From the NCBI GenBank assembly GCA_963772815.1, contig CAVYYV010000002.1, forward strand, positions 1 through 64,000: 64,000 bases of DNA, given 5' to 3'. The notes beneath the pieces were generated by a model. That model was not told the DNA's origin and made no database searches. It saw only the letters and a list, made by a program, of their open reading frames with translations. Within the stretch, counting starts at the first letter, position 1, and every line of letters begins with the position of its first letter. The DNA comes from DATFFO01 sp963772815 (GTDB lineage: Bacteria > Actinomycetota > Acidimicrobiia > Spongiisociales > ZC4RG35). Below are positions 18,075 through 23,900 of the stretch, piece after piece. Both the position numbers and the translations under genes were made by a program.

Positions 18075-18160
18075 GCCGGCCGACCGATTTCGCCCGGTAG
18101 TTACGGGCTGTTCGCCCAGTGACGTTCTGATACGGCGCTACACATTCGATTTCCCGGGTC
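18075..18160 (+). repeat. TA-border repeat, long form, interrupted (site f)
   Basis: GCCGGCCGACCGATTTCGCC through CCCAGTGACGTTC matches the long form, then TACGGCGCTACACATTCGAT intervenes before TTTCCCGGGTC. The interruption resembles the right half of the vapBC operator at 1397-1416, so this is a mosaic junction. Confidence 0.65.
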
Positions 18161-18188
18161 GCTGAGGACTACGGTCTTCCACACCTCC

Positions 18189-18200
18189 CGCATCATGATG
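18189..18200. promoter_or_regulatory. Possible VapB operator
   Basis: Perfect 12-base palindrome GCATCATGATGC, 13 bases before the antitoxin ATG, in an AT-rich patch. Inferred autoregulatory site. Confidence 0.45.
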
Positions 18201-18213
18201 CTATTATGCTGTT

Positions 18214-18447
18214 ATGCCGAAGACGCGAACCACCCTCACCATCGACGAAGACGTACTGAGGGCCGTCAAGATACGGGCTGCGCGAATAGGCAAGGGCGAA
18301 AGCGAAGTGATCGAGGAAGCGGTCCGCAAGGATCTCGGTCTCGACCTGATGGAGCGACTGTGGGCCAGGAACGACATGGCAGAGGGCGAAGCCATGAACC
18401 TGGCCCTTGAGGCGCAACGGAATGCACGCCGAGAAGCCAGGCGTTGA
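18214..18447 (+). CDS. Ribbon-helix-helix antitoxin (VapB-like)
   Basis: A 77-residue RHH protein: RTTLTIDEDVLRAVKIRAAR then KGESEVIEEAVRKDLGLDLM, a typical VapB/CopG-like head, followed by a charged tail (EAMNLALEAQRNARREARR) that should contact the toxin. It ends overlapping the TTG start of the PIN toxin. Unlike most TA genes in this window it is on the plus strand. Confidence 0.82.
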   Translation: MPKTRTTLTIDEDVLRAVKIRAARIGKGESEVIEEAVRKDLGLDLMERLWARNDMAEGEAMNLALEAQRNARREARR

Positions 18448-18860
18448 GGGCGGTTTTCGACCCCAATGTGATCATCTCAGCCGCCCTGTCACCGCGCGGC
18501 GCGCCGGGAAGGCTCTTTCGGCACTGGCTTGAGGGCGCCTATGACGTCGTCGTCTCACCATTGCTCCTGCAAGAACTTCGCCGGGCCCTGAGCCACCCCA
18601 AGCTCGCCGACCGGATCCCACCCCAGGATGCCGAAGGGCTGGTCGCACTTCTGGCTCGGGCAGCCACTCTCACACAGGACCCGGACCGACCCCCTCAAGT
18701 TTCGGCGCCTGATCCCGACGACGACTACCTGATCGCGCTGGCAGCTCAGTCACAATCGATCCTCATCTCCGGCGACAAGGACCTACTCGAGCTGGCCGGA
18801 CGAATTCCCGTCTACTCCCCCGCCGAGGCTCTCGACCTGATCGAGAATCGAGCTCAGTGA
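18444..18860 (+). CDS. PIN-domain toxin (PIN_3 type)
   Basis: A 138-residue PIN protein of the putative-toxin/COG1569-like subgroup. Acidic site residues: D6 in MRAVFDPNVIIS, E45 in VSPLLLQELRRAL, D91 to D93 in PDPDDDYLIAL, and D112 in ISGDKDLLEL. TTG at 18444 is the probable start because it overlaps the antitoxin stop (TTGA). It converges on the MazF copy at 18854, with a seven-base overlap of 3' ends. Confidence 0.82.
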   Translation: MRAVFDPNVIISAALSPRGAPGRLFRHWLEGAYDVVVSPLLLQELRRALSHPKLADRIPPQDAEGLVALLARAATLTQDPDRPPQVSAPDPDDDYLIALAAQSQSILISGDKDLLELAGRIPVYSPAEALDLIENRAQ

Positions 18861-19189
18861 AGTTCTGACTTCGAGGCCCGTTCAGCAACCCATGGCGTCC
18901 CGAAGGAGTCCGCAACCGCGGCTAGCCGATCGGCATCTAGCTGCACGACGCGTCTACGAACCGCCGACCTGGGAAGAGTATGGATGTTGCCAAGATTCAC
19001 GACACACTTGGTGGGCCCACCATCGACCTGGGGAGTCAGCTCGAGTTCCGACACGAGATCTCGACGGGTGCGCATCAGGGCAGCCACCACCACAGATCCG
19101 ATCCGGTCGGCAACAGGATCACGGGTCAACACCAGCACCGGCCCGTCACCACCGGGAATCTTGGCGAACCACACCTCACCCCGTCGCAT
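18854..19189 (-). CDS. MazF/PemK-type toxin, duplicated copy A
   Basis: A 111-residue MazF protein, 99% identical at DNA level to copy B (26578) across the duplicated block. It keeps RRGEVWFAKIPGGDGPVLVL and ECVVNLGNIHTLPRS-like core elements (here TKCVVNLGN). Relative to the copy at 1483 it has a small indel near the 3' end, so LRDAMGC-stop is replaced by DSFGTPWVAERASKSELH. The core fold is intact, so activity is plausible. Its antitoxin is truncated (19257). Start chosen as for the other copies. Confidence 0.72.
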   Translation of the reverse strand: MRRGEVWFAKIPGGDGPVLVLTRDPVADRIGSVVVAALMRTRRDLVSELELTPQVDGGPTKCVVNLGNIHTLPRSAVRRRVVQLDADRLAAVADSFGTPWVAERASKSELH

Positions 19190-19256
19190 CGGCCCAATCC
19201 GACCAATCCTCCGCCGGCCCCCAATCCGCAATCTCGGCCAGGCTCGACTCCCCACG

Positions 19257-19427
19257 TCAGAGGGGACTCTTGATCCAGGCCTCGATCTCCGACTCGGCAC
19301 GCAGTTTGACCAGATGACGGTGCAGCGCCTCCCGGAGTAGCTCTGAACGATCGATACCCAACCGATCCGCCCACAGACGAGCCTCCTCCGCCTCGTCCTC
19401 GTCAACCCTGAAGCTGAACATCGTCAT
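19257..19427 (-). CDS. Truncated RHH antitoxin of MazF copy A
   Basis: 56 residues: the RHH head MTMFSFRVDEDEAEEARLWA is intact, and the protein stops after EAWIKSPL at a TGA. The codon there is TCG (Ser) in the copy at 1784. The lost tail is still readable downstream in the same frame as GESSLAEIADWGPAEDWSDW. The surviving part could still bind DNA, but the acidic tail likely to neutralise MazF is not made. Identical in copy B. Confidence 0.72.
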   Translation of the reverse strand: MTMFSFRVDEDEAEEARLWADRLGIDRSELLREALHRHLVKLRAESEIEAWIKSPL

Positions 19428-19450
19428 ACAGAATATTCCAGCCGTATGAC
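19423..19450. promoter_or_regulatory. Operator of MazF module copy A
   Basis: GTCATAC and GTATGAC arms with the same 28-bp span as the operator at 2025. Confidence 0.6.
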
Positions 19451-19460
19451 AAGGTTCGGC

Positions 19461-19519
19461 ACCCCGATTTGGCCTGTCGTTACCGGGCTCGACGCTCAGT
19501 CACCTTCTATTTCCAGGTG
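19461..19519 (+). repeat. TA-border repeat, long form (site g)
   Basis: ACCCCGATTTGGCCTGTCG through ACCGGGCTCGACGCTCAG and CACCTTCTATTTCCAGGTG. It begins exactly where the 593-bp duplication ends. Confidence 0.7.
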
Positions 19520-19601
19520 ACCGGCGTTCCCGGGCTGGGGCATTCGCCCGGAGCCAATCGCTTCGATGACCATCGCTGGAGAGACTGCCGGCTCGCCCCC
19601 A

Positions 19602-20242
19602 TCACACCCCCACCGACAGGGCAAGGAGGATCTGACCCCCGTAGTAGAGCGGCAGGCCGATCATGGTGTTGGCGAACGATCGGAGTGACGAACCGATCTC
19701 TGGCCACGAACAGGTCCGAGAGATAGAACAGCCCGGCACCCGCCGCGACCAGCAGGGTGCGGCCGGCACCGCTCACCCCGACCGCCAGGGAAACCATGAC
19801 ACTGATCACCACGACGTAGGCAAGCACCGGCGTACGCATGTCACCTTCGACATGTGGGCGCAGCCACCGGGTCACAACCAGCGCCGCCAGGAGCGCAGCC
19901 GCCGCGCAACCAGCCACCACGGCACCGAGATGTCGGCGTCGAGGAAAGCCACCGCGTAGGCCACATGGGCCAGGAGAAAAGAGACCAGGCCGATGCGGAA
20001 CTGCGCCGAGCCCCGAACATCAGGAGCACATCCCCGATCAGCGACAGGCCCAGCCCGAGCAGAATCCGTCTCCCGTAGGAGCCGTCGAGCCCTCCAGAGC
20101 CCAGGGCGACAACGACGAATCCCACCGAGGCAGTGGGCTTGGCGATGTACAACAACGCCCCACGCTCGGTTCTGACCGCCGCAATTGCCCCCGCCAGACC
20201 CGCCAGAGTGGCGGCCAGACCCGAGACGATGCCGGGATTCAT
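19602..20242 (-). pseudogene. Broken YhhN/TMEM86-family (lysoplasmalogenase-like) membrane protein
   Basis: Starts MNPGIVSGLAATLAGLAGAI with PTASVGFVVVALGSGG and LGLSLIGDVLLMFG. It continues in a second frame as RIGLVSFLLAHVAYAVAFL, in a third as VAGCAAAALLAALVVTRWL to GLFYLSDLFVARDRFV, then in another as FANTMIGLPLYYGGQILLAL and GV-stop. Together these make a complete eight-helix YhhN protein interrupted by about three single-base indels. The family hydrolyses the vinyl-ether bond of lysoplasmalogens or has related lipid roles. Dead if the sequence is right. Confidence 0.75.
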
Positions 20243-20394
20243 CGGGACCCCCATATCGACACTTCGAATATCCGTCTGAGGTTCGACGAAGAGCATACGA
20301 CGCAATCGATGGTGTGGATCTGAAGACTCGTGGGGCGGTCGAGCTCACCCAGCTCCCGCTCCGCTCTCGGACGAGACCGGATGTCCGGAGGTGT

Positions 20395-20703
20395 GCCATG
20401 AAGCGATCAAGAACCTCGTCGCGATAGAGAAGGTCGTGACGCAGGGTCTCGATACTCGAGGTCGGGACTCGCCCTCCCAGCCTGCTCGATGACTGCAGCC
20501 GCCTGACGTTCCTGGCCCAGGGCGGCCCGGGCGGCAGCGACAGTGAGCAGGGCTTCGAGTCCGGAATCGTCCGCGGCGACGACGCTCTCGGCCAGCTCGG
20601 CCGCTTCGGTGTATTCACCGGCCATTAGGTGGGCGTTGGCGAGGATGGCGTCATGCCAGGTGGCGAACATGAGGCTGATTCGGATCGCCCTGCCAGATCG
20701 CAC
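20395..20703 (-). pseudogene. C-terminal TPR remnant of a cyclase-type regulator
   Basis: WHDAILANAHLMAGEYTEAA and GLEALLTVAAARAALGQERQ are TPR helices. After a frame change the sequence reads SIETLRHDLLYRDEVLDRFM AHLRTSGL, the usual tail of class III cyclase/STAND/TPR proteins such as those at 23901 and 40122. No cyclase or ATPase part is present nearby. A leftover end of a deleted gene. Confidence 0.5.
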
Positions 20704-20777
20704 GACGGGCGGGCCTCCGTCGCCCGATTCCCGCCCACGAGGCCGACCAGCTCCGGGCCATCCTGAGACGAGCCCGG

Positions 20778-20939
20778 ATGTCCGCCGAGGCGGCAGCGGA
20801 GTTCTGGGACCGGGTCCTGGCGCTGGTCCAGGAATACGGCCAGCTCCCCCGCTCGGGCGAGACCGTCTTCGCCTTAGTGGCCGGTCTCTACCCCAACGAC
20901 TACCCGGCGCTCGAGGACGGCCCGGACGAGAGCGTCTGA
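20778..20939 (+). CDS. Short ORF, possibly the tail of a deleted regulator
   Basis: 53 residues from ATG 20778: MSAEAAAEFWDRVLALVQEY then QLPRSGETVFALVAGLYPND. The frame is open further upstream with similar composition (HEADQLRAILRRAR), so this is probably the C-terminal end of a larger protein whose beginning is lost. It is loosely like C-terminal effector regions of MerR-type regulators, but I do not recognise it firmly. Confidence 0.3.
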   Translation: MSAEAAAEFWDRVLALVQEYGQLPRSGETVFALVAGLYPNDYPALEDGPDESV

Positions 20940-20971
20940 CCCGTCCCGCCCGTCTGTCCTTCGTACGCCTC

Positions 20972-21955
20972 CTACGCCGGCGAGGTGGCCAGCACGTCGG
21001 TCTCCAGTCGGGCGTAGCTGGTCTCCATCCCGTCGGTCATGCCCGTGGCCAGCACCGTGTCCCGGGTGGCGGCGTCGGAGTAAGTGATGACGATGCTCAG
21101 TAGCGTCCCACCCTCCACCGGAGTCAAGGTCATCTCGTTGATCGTCTCGGGGCCGTCGGTTCCGATCATCCGCTCGGTGGTTACCGCCCGGCGGGGTGGA
21201 TCGGACGCCACCAGCTCACCGGTGAACCCGAACTGACCATCGCCGTCGGTCTCCGACCACTCGTATCGGTAGGAGTCACCCACCCGGGTCGCCACCTCGC
21301 ACACCGGCATCGTCCACCCGTCAGGACCCAACAGCCAGCGCCGCATCAGATCGGCCCGATGGTGAGCCTCCCACACCTCCTCCACCGAGCCCCTGATGAT
21401 CCGGCTCACCCTGACCTGGGTGTCGCTGAGGATCTGGGAGGCGGTGGCCAGTCCGGCGGCGAAGGCGGCCAGGTCGTCGAGGACGGCGTCCATCTGGCCC
21501 ATCGCCAGGTTCATGCCCTCCTCCATCCCCATCTCCAGGAGCTGGGCGAGCTCTGTGGCCGAGTTGAAGTGGGTGGTGGTGGTTACCCGGGTCCCGGTGT
21601 CGGTGGAAGCGAAGCGGAAGCTCATGCGCATGGACGGCATGTCGGCGTTCTCGGTGCCGTCCGGGTTGGCGAACCCGTCACGCACCTCGAACGACCGGTG
21701 CGGCTGGACGTCGAGGAACACCCAGTAGCCACGGGACTGGTCGCCGTCGGGGCCGGTCATGACGTAATCCGACCGCCCACCGGTGAACATGTCGTGGCGG
21801 TAGAATGTGGCCGGGTAGGTGGGCGGGCCCCAGAACTTCTCCAGTTGACGGGGGTCGGCGTAGGCGTCCCACACTCGGGCCACCGGGTGGGGAAAGTCGG
21901 CCGCCACGGTCATGGTGAGGGCGGCGGGGTCCTTGGTGACGGAGGTTACGGGCAT
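20972..21955 (-). CDS. Tandem SRPBCC (AHSA1-like) protein
   Basis: 327 residues with two START/SRPBCC-fold domains. Domain 1 runs from about 10 to 155 (FPHPVARVWDAYADPRQLEK, FWGPPTYPATFYRHD). Domain 2 runs from about 170 to 320 (VSRIIRGSVEEVWEAHHRAD, RRWLLGPDGWTMPVCEV). AHSA1-like proteins bind hydrophobic ligands or act as co-chaperone-like factors; the ligand here is unknown. It lies 27 bases downstream of an ArsR regulator on the same strand, a very common pairing, and is probably under its control. The two-domain fusion is less common than single-domain forms. Confidence 0.85.
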   Translation of the reverse strand: MPVTSVTKDPAALTMTVAADFPHPVARVWDAYADPRQLEKFWGPPTYPATFYRHDMFTGGRSDYVMTGPDGDQSRGYWVFLDVQPHRSFEVRDGFANPDGTENADMPSMRMSFRFASTDTGTRVTTTTHFNSATELAQLLEMGMEEGMNLAMGQMDAVLDDLAAFAAGLATASQILSDTQVRVSRIIRGSVEEVWEAHHRADLMRRWLLGPDGWTMPVCEVATRVGDSYRYEWSETDGDGQFGFTGELVASDPPRRAVTTERMIGTDGPETINEMTLTPVEGGTLLSIVITYSDAATRDTVLATGMTDGMETSYARLETDVLATSPA

Positions 21956-21982
21956 GATGGGGGGCCTTTCGGTCGGGTTCGG

Positions 21983-22330
21983 TCAGTCTCGGTCGGCGAG
22001 CAGGGCGTCGAGGCGGGCAACCCGCGACCGCCACAACTCCTCGTAGGCGTCGAGGAGGGCCTGAGCCTGGGCGATCGTCTCGGGGTTGCCCCTCACGATT
22101 CGTTCCCGCCCTTGGGGATGCTTGGTCACCAGTCCTGCTCCTTCCAGCACGGCGACGTGCTTTTGCACCGCCGCCCACGACATGTCGTAGGAGCCGGCCA
22201 GCTGCGACACCGTCGCCTCCCCGCTCAGGGTGCGGCGAATGATGTCGCGACGGGTGCTGTCGGCCAGGGCCCGGAAGATCCGGTTGACCTCCTCATCCGT
22301 CAATTCGCCGGCAAGCTGATCTACAACCAT
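21983..22330 (-). CDS. ArsR-family regulator of the SRPBCC gene
   Basis: A 115-residue winged-helix repressor: IFRALADSTRRDIIRRTLSG, TVSQLAGSYDMSWAAVQKHV, AVLEGAGLVTKHPQGRERIV. It lacks the metal-binding cysteines of ArsR/SmtB sensors, so it belongs to the non-metal subgroup usually paired with SRPBCC genes. A perfect 18-bp palindrome sits over its start codon, which points to tight autorepression of a two-gene operon. Confidence 0.9.
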   Translation of the reverse strand: MVVDQLAGELTDEEVNRIFRALADSTRRDIIRRTLSGEATVSQLAGSYDMSWAAVQKHVAVLEGAGLVTKHPQGRERIVRGNPETIAQAQALLDAYEELWRSRVARLDALLADRD

Positions 22331-22339
22331 ATGGTTGTA
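22322..22339. promoter_or_regulatory. ArsR operator
   Basis: Perfect 18-bp palindrome TACAACCATATGGTTGTA. The ATG of the ArsR gene (minus strand, 22328-22330) lies at its centre, so repressor binding would block initiation directly. Confidence 0.8.
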
Positions 22340-22452
22340 TATTGACCCAAGACGGGACAGTTGTCAAGAGTCGGATACCAGACCCAGCCAGGTCCTGGTT
22401 TCCTGTCACAGCCACCCCATAGGGCCCCTGGAATCGATCCGAGGCGGTGACC

Positions 22453-22590
22453 ATGGACGCTGCCACCCAGGCGTGGCTCGATCAGGAGGATGCGCTGGTG
22501 ACCGACGTCATCCGTCGGCACGGCTGGTTCATCCAGTACGTCGGTGGAGCGCTGTGCAGCCGTCCGGACTGTGAGTGCTCCCGGGAAGAT
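22453..22590 (+). pseudogene. N-terminal fragment of a DUF4262-like protein
   Basis: MDAATQAWLDQEDALVTDVI, RRHGWFIQYVGG and CSRPDCECSREDG resemble the N-terminus of DUF4262 proteins. The match stops abruptly near 22590, where a reversed TypA fragment starts. No downstream part of the family is present. Confidence 0.4.
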
Positions 22591-22815
22591 GGCTCCGCCT
22601 CGTCGGAGGCATGGGTCCGGATGTTGGTGAGCTGCTTGGCCTTGGCCGGGTCGGCGAAGGTGTCTCCGATCTCGACCTCGGGGAACCCTCCCACGACGAA
22701 GAGATCACCGGCTCCCCTCTCGCCCACATCGGTCCTCCCCAGCCCCGAGAACCCCATCAGTTGGGCGAGCCGACGCTCGACGGGCGGCTCCTCGTCGCCC
22801 CAGTGGCTCAGGGCC
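22590..22815 (-). pseudogene. Internally deleted fragment of TypA/BipA GTPase
   Basis: Minus-strand reading gives VERRLAQLMGFSGLGRTDVG, ERGAGDLFVVGGFPEVEIGD and TFADP, matching the domain II segment of the ribosome-associated GTPase TypA. It then jumps directly to AKAKQLTNIRTHASDEA, which belongs near the TypA C-terminus. The GTPase domain and everything between are missing. A double-ended scrap of a housekeeping gene whose intact copy must be elsewhere. Confidence 0.6.
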
Positions 22816-22830
22816 GCGTGCTGCCCCGTC

Positions 22831-22977
22831 TCAGCACCCCAGCTCTGGTAAGCGGCGCTGCACGCCGGTCCAGGCGGTCCGGTCCACGGCGGCGAGCATG
22901 GGGGTGATTGCAGAGAACGGCTCCGGCGGGAGTATCTGCATGAGGAACCTGACCATTCCCTCTCGATCCTGACTCGT
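22831..22977 (-). pseudogene. 3'-end fragment of a hemerythrin-domain gene
   Basis: Reads QDREGMVRFLMQILPPEPFS through TAWTGVQRRLPELGC and stop. The intact gene at 29457 ends QDREGMVRFLMQILPPEPLA through TAWTGMQRRIPELGR. Only the last 50 or so codons are present. The fragment runs straight into a border core at 22976. Confidence 0.8.
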
Positions 22978-22999
22978 CAGGGCGTTCTATTTCCCGGCG
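22976..22999 (+). repeat. TA-border repeat core (site h)
   Basis: GTCAGGGCGTTCTATTTCCC then GGCG. It separates the hemerythrin scrap from the RHH/Doc module. Confidence 0.55.
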
Positions 23000-23048
23000 A
23001 TCCGGGACGGTCTCGCAGCCCTAGAAGCAGAGGTCAGGACTGAGGTTG

Positions 23049-23080
23049 TGATTGCATGATATCATGATATCATGCAATCA
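23049..23080. promoter_or_regulatory. 32-bp perfect palindrome, operator of the RHH/Doc module
   Basis: Each half is TGATTGCATGATATCA read toward the centre, and the whole is symmetric without a mismatch. It ends on the A of the antitoxin ATG. It contains the repeated unit ATGATATCAT, so it may hold two overlapping half-site pairs. Very strong candidate for cooperative autoregulation. Confidence 0.8.
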
Positions 23081-23289
23081 TGACCAAGCAGACAACGGTT
23101 CGCCTACCAGACGACCTGGCCGATGACGTCGAGACCGTGGCGCGTGTGGAGGGCAGAAGTGTCAATGCCCTGATCGTCGACGCCCTCAAGAACGAGATCG
23201 AGCGAGTCCGCAGTGACAAAGACTTCACCAGTCGGGCGAAGGAGCTCCTCGAACGGGACAAGGAGCTCTTGGAACGTCTCGCCAGGTGA
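23080..23289 (+). CDS. Ribbon-helix-helix antitoxin partnered with Doc
   Basis: 69 residues: MTKQTTVRLPDDLADDVETV and EGRSVNALIVDALKNEIERV form a clear RHH head. The tail AKELLERDKELLERLAR is a heptad-like basic/acidic helix that probably contacts the toxin. Doc toxins are usually paired with Phd, so an RHH partner is a swapped combination. The stop overlaps the toxin GTG (GTGA). Confidence 0.82.
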   Translation: MTKQTTVRLPDDLADDVETVARVEGRSVNALIVDALKNEIERVRSDKDFTSRAKELLERDKELLERLAR

Positions 23290-23690
23290 CCCGGTATCTG
23301 ACTCTCGGGGAGTGCTTCTGGTTGGCTGACCAGGTAACCGGGATCGATGCCGAAGTCCTGATCAAGGCATCGAGAGGAGACCTGGCCGAGTCGGCCCTCC
23401 ATGCACCCCAGGCCGAATTCGGCGATAAAGAGTTCTATCCCGACATCTACGAAAAAGCAGCAGTGCTTGTCTGCCGGCTGACATGGAATCACCCTCTTCC
23501 GGACGGAAACAAGCGGGCCGCTTGGGTAGCTCTCGTTATGTTCGTCGATTTGAACGGTGGCACCTGGGACCCCGACCCACCCGTGGTTGACGAAGCTGAA
23601 CAAGCCATGCTGGCGATCGCTGCGGGCGAAGTTGACGAGGGATGGGTTGCGCGGTGGCTCCATGACCGAGTCCGATTCGACGTCCAATAG
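23286..23690 (+). CDS. doc: Doc-type Fic-fold toxin
   Basis: 134 residues. The Fic core HPLPDGNKRAAWVALVMFVD matches HxFxDGNKR of Doc, except that the usual Phe is Leu. Doc phosphorylates EF-Tu and stops translation, unlike AMP-transferring Fic enzymes. N-terminal YLTLGECFWLADQVTG and the EKAAVLVCRLTWN helix are as expected, and length is right. It is translationally coupled to the RHH antitoxin through GTGA. The gene ends 24 bases before a long-form border repeat. Confidence 0.85.
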   Translation: MTRYLTLGECFWLADQVTGIDAEVLIKASRGDLAESALHAPQAEFGDKEFYPDIYEKAAVLVCRLTWNHPLPDGNKRAAWVALVMFVDLNGGTWDPDPPVVDEAEQAMLAIAAGEVDEGWVARWLHDRVRFDVQ

Positions 23691-23713
23691 GCAAGTTCCT
23701 CTGACACCACTCC

Positions 23714-23778
23714 TCCGGCCGGCCGATTCGGCCCGCGGATCACTGGCTGTCAATTCAGTGACGTTCCCTTTCCAGGTC
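23714..23778 (+). repeat. TA-border repeat, long form (site i)
   Basis: CCGGCCGGCCGATTCGGCCC through ATTCAGTGACGTTCCCTTTC and CAGGTC. Best matched to site a at 36. Confidence 0.75.
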
Positions 23779-23900
23779 GCGCCGCCCGCGGGTCAGCCGA
23801 TCTCTCGAGGCCCCAGGTCCTGAACCTGCTCAGAGTCAAAATGGTTTCGAGTGAAGACTCAGCTTGCGCTCAATTGCGGTCGCCGCAACAAGGGGGCTGT
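23779..23900 (-). pseudogene. 3'-end remnant of a vapC gene
   Basis: Minus-strand reading gives LVAATAIERKLSLHSKPF followed by stops and a frame slip. The intact toxin at 27310 has LIAATAIEHKLSLFTRNR at this point. The DNA also keeps CAGCCGATCTCTCGA near 23796, as in the full copies. A third decayed copy of the same toxin, attached to a border repeat. Confidence 0.65.

Larger units (their letters stand above)
18869..19461. repeat. 593-bp duplicated MazF module, copy A
   Basis: Matches 26644-27236 at a constant offset of 7775 bases with no gaps and only a handful of substitutions seen. Both edges are sharp: CTTCGAGGCC on the left and GGTTCGGCA on the right. Sequences outside these limits are unrelated. 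A recent copy event. Confidence 0.9.

Noticed and set aside
19257..19259. TGA in the MazF-module antitoxin read as selenocysteine
   Set aside because: No reason in this family, no SECIS-like element, and the third copy has Ser here.
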